Shown: positions 1 to 6,673 of the stretch, one piece after another | How positions within the stretch are numbered: the first letter of the stretch is position 1 | Layout of the letters: each line of letters starts with the position of its first letter | The notes under the pieces: model-generated | Told to the model about the DNA's origin: nothing | Database searches by the model: none | Seen by the model: the letters and a program-made list of their open reading frames with translations, nothing else | Source: Gemmatimonadota bacterium | Lineage (GTDB): Bacteria; Gemmatimonadota; Gemmatimonadetes; Gemmatimonadales; GWC2-71-9 | Assembly: GCA_003221825.1 (NCBI GenBank) | Contig: QHUE01000086.1 | Coordinates: forward strand, 1-29,832 | Length of the DNA stretch: 29,832 bases | Reading direction: 5' to 3' | Translations under genes and position numbers: made by a program

Positions 1-1
1 C

Positions 2-760
2 TGCTCCAAGCCCGCTCCGTCCCGGGCAACGGCCGCCGCTGATTCGGTCATCCCAGAGGGTCCCTACGGCGCCGCGGTGCGACGCGGCCGCGCGCTGCTC
101 ATCGCGACGCGCGACAGCTTGCCGAGTCACGTGGGCAACAAGCTCCGCTGCACGAGCTGCCATCTCGATGCGGGCAGGCGGGAGAACGGCTCGTGGATAG
201 GGGTGTTCGCGCGCTATCCACAGTACCGCGCGCGCAGCGGCATGGTCGAGACGATCGAGTATCGCGTCAACGACTGTTTTCGCCGCAGCATGAACGGGAC
301 CGCGCTCGACGCCGCGGGACCGGACATGCGGGACATCGTCGCCTACCTCGCGTTTCTCTCGCGCGGCATCGCGGTCTCACCTCCGGGCCCCAACACGCGG
401 CTGCAGAAGTGGGCAGCGTTCACCGCGGATACGGCGGCCGGCGCGCGCGTGTTCGCCGCTGCGTGCGCCAAATGTCATGGCGCAGTCGGCGAGGGGATGC
501 CGGGGGGGGGCGCGCCGCCGCTGTGGGGGCCCGAGTCGTACAACGTCGGCGCCGGGATGTCGCGCGTCCGTACCGCCGCCGAATTCATCAGTCGCAACAT
601 GCCGTTCGACGCACCGGGCACGCTGAGCGACAGCCAGGCGTTCAACGTTGCCGCGTACGTCAACGCGCACCCCCGGCCCGACTATCGGGGGAAGGAAAAC
701 GATTGGCCTAACGGTGATCCACCATCTGATGTCGCATATCCAACACGGTCTCACCACTGA
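2..760 (+). CDS. tsdA: TsdA-like diheme c-type cytochrome, 5' end outside window
   Basis: The frame is open to the window edge, so the N-terminus is missing. The first codon in view is Cys, followed by a Ser/Ala/Pro-rich linker, which fits a lipidated cysteine of a lipoprotein. A GTG at 77 would give a shorter reading, but residues before it (the IPEGPYG stretch) match the TsdA family and are surely coding. Counting from the first visible residue, haem-binding motifs are CTSCH at 50-54 and CAKCH at 155-159. Cys92 in the NDCFRRSMNG segment corresponds to the unusual cysteine haem ligand of thiosulfate dehydrogenases, and Met200 is a candidate second-haem ligand. The PPLWGP segment after haem 2 is typical of the family. 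The predicted role is periplasmic oxidation of thiosulfate to tetrathionate, or the reverse reaction. The direction cannot be read from sequence. A run of nine G lies at 502-510. The stop overlaps the ribosome binding site of the next gene, a DsrE-like protein. Confidence 0.85.
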   Translation, partial: CSKPAPSRATAAADSVIPEGPYGAAVRRGRALLIATRDSLPSHVGNKLRCTSCHLDAGRRENGSWIGVFARYPQYRARSGMVETIEYRVNDCFRRSMNGTALDAAGPDMRDIVAYLAFLSRGIAVSPPGPNTRLQKWAAFTADTAAGARVFAAACAKCHGAVGEGMPGGGAPPLWGPESYNVGAGMSRVRTAAEFISRNMPFDAPGTLSDSQAFNVAAYVNAHPRPDYRGKENDWPNGDPPSDVAYPTRSHH

Positions 761-769
761 GGAGGCTGT

Positions 770-1426
770 ATGTACAGGCGTGGGTTTCTTGGTCGTCTTG
801 CCGCCACGGCGGCCGCTGGAGTCGCAGGGCTGACGCCGCTTCGGCTGGAAGCACAGCCGTCGCGGCACGATCCGATTCTGGGAGCCGCCGACCCGTCGTT
901 TGAGACCTGGCTCAACCGGATCAATGGGAAGCACAAGATGATCTTCGATGCACCCGAGCCCAACAGCGGGATGCCGGTGGTGTGGCCGCGCGTGTGGCTC
1001 AACGGCAATAACGAGAACTACGGCACGAAGGACGCCGACAACTCGGCGGTCATCGTGCTGCGACACGCGGCGATTCCCATCGCGATGCAGGACGCGGTGT
1101 GGGCGAAATACAAACTCGGTGAAGTCTTCGGGATCAAAGACGGGGATGCCCCCGCCGTTCGCAACATCTTTGCCAAACCGCTACCCCTGCCGCTGCCGGG
1201 CACCGGTACTGAGGCCTTGCTCGCGAGCGGCGCGCAGATCGGCTGCTGCAACGTGGCGCTCATGGTTTACAGCGGCATGGTGGCGCAGAAGATGAGCATG
1301 GATGCAGCCGCGGTGAAAGCGGAGTGGGTCGCGGCACTGCTCCCCGGCATACAAGTCGTGCCGTCGGGCGTGCTCGCGGTGGCCCGGTCGCAGGAGAAGG
1401 GCTGCGCGTACTGCTTCGCTGGATGA
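770..1426 (+). CDS. Tat-exported DsrE-like protein
   Basis: This 218-residue protein begins with a twin-arginine signal (RRGFLG at residues 3-8, followed by an Ala-rich hydrophobic stretch to about 28), so it should be folded before export to the periplasm. The C-terminal half resembles the DsrE/DsrF sulfur-relay fold: a VVLRHAAIPIA-like strand-helix near 94-105, a cysteine in the GAQIGCCNVAL segment (Cys159, Cys160), and an LLPGIQVVPSGV motif near 190-201 that is characteristic of the family. Two further cysteines (Cys212, Cys215) form a CxxC near the C-terminus. The ribosome binding site GAGGAGG overlaps the stop codon of the upstream thiosulfate-dehydrogenase-like gene, so the two are co-transcribed. 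DsrE-family proteins carry persulfide on cysteine, so a periplasmic sulfur-handling role next to a thiosulfate enzyme is reasonable. The exact substrate is unknown. Confidence 0.72.
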   Translation: MYRRGFLGRLAATAAAGVAGLTPLRLEAQPSRHDPILGAADPSFETWLNRINGKHKMIFDAPEPNSGMPVVWPRVWLNGNNENYGTKDADNSAVIVLRHAAIPIAMQDAVWAKYKLGEVFGIKDGDAPAVRNIFAKPLPLPLPGTGTEALLASGAQIGCCNVALMVYSGMVAQKMSMDAAAVKAEWVAALLPGIQVVPSGVLAVARSQEKGCAYCFAG

Positions 1427-1439
1427 TGTGATGACGTGG

Positions 1440-1467
1440 GTAGGGGCGCAGCATGCTGCGCCCCTAC
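1440..1467. repeat. 28-bp perfect palindrome, REP-like or terminator-like
   Basis: The two arms (GTAGGGGCGCAGCA and its exact complement) form a perfect 28-bp inverted repeat with no spacer. It lies between converging genes and overlaps the stop codon of the minus-strand zinc-ribbon gene at 1464-1466. No T-run follows on either side, so a classical intrinsic terminator is not obvious. Palindromes of this form (TAGGGGCGCAG...CTGCGCCCCTA) are, to my recollection, dispersed in many environmental genomes, which favours a REP-like mobile palindrome that may also act as a bidirectional transcription barrier. Confidence 0.75.
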
Positions 1468-2456
1468 TTCCAGCCCCTCAGACTCCGCACGAAATCGTGG
1501 AGCACCAAAAACTTCTCGTAGAGCGGAACGCCTTTCCGCTTGCGCCCGAACTCGGCGAACAACTCGCGCAGCCGGCCGCGCCGCGCGACGTAGAAGCGGA
1601 ACGTCTCGGCAAAATCCTCCTGCGGGTGTGTCGCCGCGTAGGCGCTGACGTAATCGGTCAACGTCGTCGCGATGCGCCGCCGTTCGAAATCCACCCAGTG
1701 CTCATCGGCCACGCGATACGCCTTGCGCACTTCCCCGAAGGCACGGCGGAACCGGCCGGTGCTCGTCCACGCCCAATGATGGTAGAGGAACGAGTGGCCG
1801 AGCTCGTGGAGCAGCAGGCCGGTGAGCATGTTCCAGGAGATCTCGTCGCGGCGGCGCTTGCCGGTCACATAGCGGCGGTCAAGCTCGATCACCTTCGGCG
1901 CGCGCGGTGCGACACCGGAGACGCCGGGCCGCAGGGCCACGCGGTAATGCCAATCGCGGATTCGGGAGACGATGAGCAGGCGTCGCGCCCGCCGCAACGC
2001 GCGGGGGATGAGATCACCGCCGGTGGCGTCCTCGCCGCACCAGGGGCAGGTCGCCATCCAATCGTCCACGCCGCGGTCGCAGTGCGGGCAGGCGTTCTGG
2101 AAGTGATCGTAGCGCCACGTCTGCGCTCGCCCGCACCAGGGACAGAACCGCATCGGATACATGACGCCGCCGCCGCAGCCCCAATCGCAGCGGGCGTGGA
2201 ACTTGAACCCCTTGGGCGCTTTGAGCGGCTCGTCGCTGGAGTCGTCGTCCTGGATGTTGCGCCCGCACCAGGGGCAGAACGACGATGCATCCGACACGAT
2301 CCAGCCGCAGTAGGCGCATTCCGCGTTGGTCTCGCGCAGGGTGTCGCGCCACTCGAGGCGCCGGCTGCAGCTCGGACAGTAGCTCCAGAACCGCTCCAGC
2401 TCGGTATGACAGCGCGGGCAGCGCAGCTCGGGAGTGGGGACTTCGCGTCGGCTCAC
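1464..2456 (-). CDS. Multi-zinc-ribbon protein with HExxH metallopeptidase-like domain
   Basis: This 330-residue protein has two halves. Residues 13-140 carry eight cysteine pairs that group into four zinc-ribbon-like knuckles (C13/C16 with C27/C30, C47/C50 with C61/C64, C90/C94 with C105/C108, C123/C126 with C137/C140). Residues about 185-295 contain HELGH at 217-221 and a downstream DFAETF motif whose Glu284 is the likely third zinc ligand, as in putative zinc-binding metallopeptidases of the gluzincin type. No signal peptide is visible, so it should be cytoplasmic. Its start overlaps the end of the upstream ATP-grasp gene by 4 bases (ATGA), which implies translational coupling. The substrate is unknown. 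The ribbons could bind nucleic acid or protein and deliver the peptidase domain. The stop lies inside the 28-bp palindrome. Confidence 0.75.
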   Translation of the reverse strand: MSRREVPTPELRCPRCHTELERFWSYCPSCSRRLEWRDTLRETNAECAYCGWIVSDASSFCPWCGRNIQDDDSSDEPLKAPKGFKFHARCDWGCGGGVMYPMRFCPWCGRAQTWRYDHFQNACPHCDRGVDDWMATCPWCGEDATGGDLIPRALRRARRLLIVSRIRDWHYRVALRPGVSGVAPRAPKVIELDRRYVTGKRRRDEISWNMLTGLLLHELGHSFLYHHWAWTSTGRFRRAFGEVRKAYRVADEHWVDFERRRIATTLTDYVSAYAATHPQEDFAETFRFYVARRGRLRELFAEFGRKRKGVPLYEKFLVLHDFVRSLRGWK

Positions 2457-3451
2457 CGCGCCAGCGCCTCGTCGACGATGCGTTGGATGAACGCGTTGTA
2501 TTTGAGGCCCGACTTCTCCGCCGCCTCGGCCAGCTCGTGCTCGGCGGCGATGAACGGGTTGGGGTTCACTTCGAGCACATACACTTCGTTGTCGTGCGCC
2601 AACCGCACGTCAACGCGGCCATAGTCCTGCAGCCACAAGGCGTGAAAGGCCGTGGTGCAGATCTCGCCGATGCGGTGCGTCAGCTCATCCGACACGCCTT
2701 TGGCAAACACGTTCTTGATCTTCTTTTTCTTGCGGTAATCCTCGTCCCACTTGGCTTTGTAGGTGGCGATGCGATGCTCGGCGGTTTCCGGCTCACCGAA
2801 CGTCATCTCGGTCAACGGGAGGACTTCCAGATCGTCGTTGCCGATCAGCCCGACGTAGACCTCACGCCCCTCGACCAGTTCCTCCACGATCGCGGCCTGA
2901 TGGTATTTCGTGTGGATGAACTCCACGCGCTGCGACAACGATGCGTCGTCTTCGACCACCGAGGCCTGGGCGATCCCGATCGACGCGTCCTCGAGCAGCG
3001 GCTTCACGATGAGCGGGAAACGCAGCTCCGACGGCCGCACCAGCTTGTCGCCCTCGTGGAACTCCGCAAACGCGGGCACGCGGATGCCGTGATACGCGAG
3101 CACCTTCTTGGTCAGCGACTTGTTGCGGGCGACGAGTAACGCCGTCGGCGGGGACCCGGTGTAGCGGTAGCCGTACATGTCGAGCAGCGCGGCGATCGCG
3201 TACTCGTGACGCGCGTTCTTGCGAAAGCCCTCGCAGCCGTTGAACACCAGTTTGGGCTGGATGTCCGCGAGTTTCGCGAGCAATGGCGCGACATCGTCGC
3301 CGATGCCGATCATGGAGACGTCGTGGCCGCCGGCCATCAGCGCGCGCGCGACGTCGTACTCCGCCTCCTCGGCCTTTTCCTCGACCTCGCGCTTGAACGC
3401 CGCATCCTCCCACTCAGGGTGCAGCGAATCGAAGATCACCGCGATCTTCAT
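2453..3451 (-). CDS. ATP-grasp ligase related to D-alanine-D-alanine ligase
   Basis: The 332-residue protein shows the ATP-grasp fold of the Ddl family. ATP-binding Lys150 lies in FPLIVKPLLEDASIGI, hinge/adenine residues in the VEELVEGREVYV segment (190-201), and the Mg-binding triad is Asp281, Glu294 and Asn296 (GRVDVRL and LEVNPNPFI). The N-terminal domain has the FNGCEGF segment typical of this group rather than of true Ddl, so it probably joins an amino or carboxy substrate other than D-alanine. The start ATG has a GAGGTGGGG ribosome binding site. The gene begins 9 bases after the MFS transporter stop and overlaps the zinc-ribbon peptidase start by 4 bases. Within this run it could make a peptide-like or amide product that the neighbouring transporter exports. 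That is inference. Confidence 0.82.
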   Translation of the reverse strand: MKIAVIFDSLHPEWEDAAFKREVEEKAEEAEYDVARALMAGGHDVSMIGIGDDVAPLLAKLADIQPKLVFNGCEGFRKNARHEYAIAALLDMYGYRYTGSPPTALLVARNKSLTKKVLAYHGIRVPAFAEFHEGDKLVRPSELRFPLIVKPLLEDASIGIAQASVVEDDASLSQRVEFIHTKYHQAAIVEELVEGREVYVGLIGNDDLEVLPLTEMTFGEPETAEHRIATYKAKWDEDYRKKKKIKNVFAKGVSDELTHRIGEICTTAFHALWLQDYGRVDVRLAHDNEVYVLEVNPNPFIAAEHELAEAAEKSGLKYNAFIQRIVDEALAR

Positions 3452-3460
3452 GACCCCACC

Positions 3461-4720
3461 TCACCCTGAGCCGGACACATGGATGTCGAGCGCGATCACG
3501 CGCCGCATGTCGCGCGCCACCGTCCGTAACGCGATCAGAATCACCAGGCCACCGAGCAGGCCGACCGCGGGCAGCAGGAGCATCGCCGTCCGCAGATTGC
3601 CGGTCCGGTCCGACAGATAGCCGATCAGCGGCGGCGCGAGGGCATCCCCGGCCAGGTGCGAGAACAGCACGAACGCGCCGAGCACAGACGCCTGGACCGC
3701 TGGCGGCACGACGTGCGCTCCCAGCACTCCGCCCGTGAGCGCCCACACGCCGAATTCGGCGCCGACGCGTGCCACCGAAAGCCCGTGGATCCGCTGCATG
3801 AATGCCGCCGCCCACGCGATCAGTCCATTCACGGCAAACGTCACCATCGCGCCGCCCAGAAACACCCAGATCAGTGTCGGCGTCCGCAGCACGAGGATCG
3901 CCGCATCCTGGAAATCGTCGAACGCACCGGCCGCGACCGCCCCCGCTTCCGTCGTGCGGCGTACCGCCAGCGGCACGAGGCGCCACACCGTCCACGCGAT
4001 CCCGGTGCTCATCGCGACGCCGAACACGGCGGTCCCGAATTGCGATGGAATGCCTTCGAATAACGAAAGAAAGCCGGCGAGCAATGCGCCGACGCCCGTG
4101 CAGATCGCCAGCGGCATGACGTAGCGCGTGACGCCGTGCTTGCCGTGCTGCCACCACTGGCGCAGCGTGTCCACGACCGGCGGCGGCGGGCGACGATCGA
4201 GCTCGCGCAGGCGTGACGCGAGCAGCGCGAGCACGAGTCCGGGGAATCCCATCCAGATGAACGCCCAGCGCCACCCGTACTTTTCCGCGATGACGCCGCC
4301 GAGCCAGATGCCGAGGACACCGCCGAGCGCCATGCCGACCGAATACACGCCGATCGCGAACGCCCGGCGCCGCCCCCGGTAGTACTGCGCGATGATCGCC
4401 TGCGACGCGGGACCGTAGCCCGCTTCCCCAAACCCGACCAGCGCCCGGCAGGTGAACAGCTGCCAGAACTTTCGGACAAATCCGCCGGCCGCCGTCGATG
4501 CACTCCAGACCGTCACGCCCCAGGTAATCACGCTGCGGCGCGAGCGCAGGTCGCCGATCACACCCAGCGGCAAGGCGGCAAGCGACAGCACGACGATGTA
4601 CGCGGAGCCGAGCCAGCCGAGCTGCGCGTCCGAGAGCTTGAGGTCGGTTTTGATCGGCTCGAACACCGCATAGACGACGTTGCGGTCGAGATAGTTGAGA
4701 AGATTGACGAGCGTCAACAA
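3461..4720 (-). CDS. MFS transporter (spinster-like) with apparent internal deletion and uncertain start
   Basis: The protein is a major facilitator with the NYLDRNVV motif in helix 1 and a helix 2-3 loop GDLRSRRSV. Helices 1-6 look complete. A central segment with extra hydrophobic stretches follows, then helix 7 and the start of helix 8. Near 3711-3718 the sequence jumps from GGVLGA directly to HVVPPAVQAS, which in relatives lies after helix 10. About 50-60 residues (loop 8-9, helix 9 and most of helix 10) seem to be missing, in frame. The start given is TTG at 4720, but it cuts helix 1. The frame is open upstream and the missing helix residues (AYAVYVLALLTL) are encoded there, so a CTG at 4792 with a GAGG ribosome binding site, overlapping the DHS-like gene, is more likely. 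The substrate is unknown, and as written the protein is probably non-functional. Confidence 0.75.
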   Translation of the reverse strand: MLTLVNLLNYLDRNVVYAVFEPIKTDLKLSDAQLGWLGSAYIVVLSLAALPLGVIGDLRSRRSVITWGVTVWSASTAAGGFVRKFWQLFTCRALVGFGEAGYGPASQAIIAQYYRGRRRAFAIGVYSVGMALGGVLGIWLGGVIAEKYGWRWAFIWMGFPGLVLALLASRLRELDRRPPPPVVDTLRQWWQHGKHGVTRYVMPLAICTGVGALLAGFLSLFEGIPSQFGTAVFGVAMSTGIAWTVWRLVPLAVRRTTEAGAVAAGAFDDFQDAAILVLRTPTLIWVFLGGAMVTFAVNGLIAWAAAFMQRIHGLSVARVGAEFGVWALTGGVLGAHVVPPAVQASVLGAFVLFSHLAGDALAPPLIGYLSDRTGNLRTAMLLLPAVGLLGGLVILIALRTVARDMRRVIALDIHVSGSG

Positions 4721-4772
4721 CGCCAGGACGTAAACGGCGTACGCCCTGGTGGGGGCAGCGACCTTCCGGGTA

Positions 4773-5909
4773 TCAGGTCGCTCGGCCGCCAGTTGCCGCC
4801 TCGGCGCGTGCGTCGCGATCCGCTTTTGCCTCGAGATAGGAATCGGTCAGCTCGCGCATCATGTCTCCGCGCCGGTCATAGAGGCGCTTCAGCTTGCGGG
4901 GTTTGCGCCGGGCCAGCGCGTACGCCGCGAGAACGGGAAAGGCGACGGTGTTGTCCAGATAGGCCACGACCGTGCCCGGCAGCTTGTCCGGATCGACCTT
5001 GCCCCAGCTCACCGCTTCCGACGGCGTCGCGCCCGACAAGCCGCCCGTATCGGGACGCGCATCGGTCAGCTGCAGGTAGTAGTCGTGCCCCTTCTCGCTG
5101 ATGCCGAGCACCTCCTGAATCTGCGGCTCGGTCTGGAGCACGAAGTTCTTGGGACTCCCGCCCCCGATGATCAGCACGCCGCTTTTCCCGCCCGCCACCT
5201 TCGCGGAGAAGACGATCGACGACGTCTCGTTCACATCGGCGCTCACGTCGAAGCGCAGCTTGCTGCCCGAGAGCGCCTGCTCGGCGACGTTCATACCGAT
5301 GGACGAGTCGCCGGGTGAGGACGTGTAAATCGGCACGGCGGCGGCGTGCGCCGCGCCCAGCACCGATTTGCGGGACAGGCCCAGCGCCTGCTCGCGCTCC
5401 AGCACGTAGCCGCCGAGCAGATAGTGATACTCGGCGGTGCTCATCGGCCGCTGGAATTCCTCCCGGGCCGAGACCTCGCGCACGAAGCGATCGGTGGAGA
5501 GCAGGACGTCGTAGTCGAAGAAAATGTCGTAGATCCGGACGACGCCCTCCTCGCGCAGGACGACGTCGTCGGCGAACGGCGTGCCGCGGTGCATCGCCAT
5601 GCCCAGCCCGAAGTGCGCGTCGTGATAGAGATTCGCGCCGGTCGACACGATCCAGTCCACGAATCCCGCTTCGATGAGCGGAATGATCGTCGACATTCCC
5701 AACCCGGCCGGCGTCATCGCGCCGGTCAGGCTCATCCCGACCGTCACATCGTCTTCCAGCATGCGCTCGGCGAAGAGCCGGCATCCTTCCGCCAGGCGGC
5801 CGGCGTTGTAGGCCAGGAACGCGTTATCGACGAGGTCGGCGACCGTTTCCTTCCCGGTGACCGGCTTCGGATTGATCCGCGGTCCGCGCAGGAATTCGTT
5901 TTGCGTCAT
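4773..5909 (-). CDS. Deoxyhypusine-synthase-like protein
   Basis: This 378-residue protein is full length for the deoxyhypusine synthase family. Visible family features are the NAD-site segments MSLTGAMTPAGLG (59-71) and STGANLYHD (89-97), SSPGDSSIGMNVAE (197-210), the glycine-rich IIGGGSPKNF (247-256) and SEAVSWGKV (297-305). Lys304 is the equivalent of the lysine that forms the enzyme-imine with the butylamine group from spermidine. Bacteria lack the eIF5A target, so the acceptor here must be something else, perhaps a polyamine as in plant homospermidine synthases, which descend from this family. I chose the ATG at 5909 because it overlaps the LOG gene stop by 4 bases (ATGA). The frame extends further upstream, but that part is antisense-like filler without family similarity. 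It lies between a LOG-family gene and an MFS transporter in a compact operon. Confidence 0.87.
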   Translation of the reverse strand: MTQNEFLRGPRINPKPVTGKETVADLVDNAFLAYNAGRLAEGCRLFAERMLEDDVTVGMSLTGAMTPAGLGMSTIIPLIEAGFVDWIVSTGANLYHDAHFGLGMAMHRGTPFADDVVLREEGVVRIYDIFFDYDVLLSTDRFVREVSAREEFQRPMSTAEYHYLLGGYVLEREQALGLSRKSVLGAAHAAAVPIYTSSPGDSSIGMNVAEQALSGSKLRFDVSADVNETSSIVFSAKVAGGKSGVLIIGGGSPKNFVLQTEPQIQEVLGISEKGHDYYLQLTDARPDTGGLSGATPSEAVSWGKVDPDKLPGTVVAYLDNTVAFPVLAAYALARRKPRKLKRLYDRRGDMMRELTDSYLEAKADRDARAEAATGGRAT

Positions 5910-6673
5910 CGTGGCGCCTGCGCCGTGCTCATCGCCCGGAAGGCGCGCGTCCGGCGCTCGCGGGCCTCGATGATCCAGCGGAGGGTTTCCTTCGGCTCGT
6001 CGGTGACCAGGAAGAGATTCAGGTCTTCGGGCGAGATCTTTCCCTCGCCGGCGACCCGTTCCTTGAGCCACTCGGCCAGACCCCGCCAGTACTCGCGACC
6101 GAACAGCACGACGGGGAACTGCTTCACCTTGCCCGTCTGCACGAGCGTCAGCGCTTCGAACAACTCGTCCATCGTGCCGTAGCCTCCAGGGAAGGCGATG
6201 AATGCCGTCGAATACTTCACGAACATCGTCTTGCGGACAAAGAAGTACCGGAAGTTGATCGAGCGCTCCACCCACTGGTTCGTCCCCTGCTCGAACGGCA
6301 GCTCGATGTTGCAGCCGATCGAGAGGCCGCCGCCCTCTTTGGCGCCGCGATTGGCCGCTTCCATGATACCCGGTCCGCCGCCCGTAATGATCGCGAAGCC
6401 TTCCTTGGCGAGCATGCGCGACGTCTCCTGCGCCGCCGCGTAGTAGCGATCGCCCTCCACCGTCCGCGCCGAGCCGAAGACCGTCACCGCGTTGCGGACG
6501 TCGGACAGCGTATCGAAGCCCTCGACGAACTCGCCCATGATGCGCAGCACGCGCCAGGGGTCGGTGCTCGTGAAGGAGGCCCGCCGCTCGATCGGCATGA
6601 CCTGCGGCGGGGTGAGGAGTTGTTCGTCCTCAGTGAGCGGGCTGCGCGGCGAGGCGCTCGGTTGCTCTGACAT
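5906..6673 (-). CDS. LOG-family Rossmann-fold protein (TIGR00730-like)
   Basis: The protein carries both hallmarks of the LOG (lysine decarboxylase-like, cytokinin-activating) family: a GGGPGIMEAANRGA nucleotide-binding segment and PGGYGTMDELFE, whose PGGxGTxxE motif forms the phosphoribohydrolase active site. Characterised members cleave ribose 5-phosphate from nucleoside monophosphates. Some bacterial members act as AMP or pyrimidine nucleosidases. The ATG at 6673 is preferred because a GCAGGA ribosome binding site lies 5 bases upstream. The ATG at 6679 and the ORF extension to 6715 lack one. The start lies 44 bases inside the 3' end of the upstream PLP-enzyme gene, and the stop overlaps the deoxyhypusine-synthase-like gene by 4 bases. 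It is cytoplasmic, with no signal or membrane segment. Confidence 0.85.
   Translation of the reverse strand: MSEQPSASPRSPLTEDEQLLTPPQVMPIERRASFTSTDPWRVLRIMGEFVEGFDTLSDVRNAVTVFGSARTVEGDRYYAAAQETSRMLAKEGFAIITGGGPGIMEAANRGAKEGGGLSIGCNIELPFEQGTNQWVERSINFRYFFVRKTMFVKYSTAFIAFPGGYGTMDELFEALTLVQTGKVKQFPVVLFGREYWRGLAEWLKERVAGEGKISPEDLNLFLVTDEPKETLRWIIEARERRTRAFRAMSTAQAPR

Noticed and set aside
214..222. CTATCCACA, a DnaA-box-like sequence in the cytochrome gene
   Set aside because: It is a single one-mismatch site within coding sequence with no A+T-rich neighbour, likely chance. It also shows that isolated matches mean little.
1428..2624. 398-codon plus-strand ORF antisense to the zinc-ribbon gene
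   Set aside because: It mirrors the minus-strand gene, has low-complexity Ala/Pro/Arg composition and no family motif. Long antisense ORFs are expected at high G+C.
5910..6275. N-terminal extension of the DHS-like gene to 6275
   Set aside because: The extra residues are an out-of-frame reading of the LOG gene; the ATG at 5909 gives a full-length family match and an ATGA overlap.
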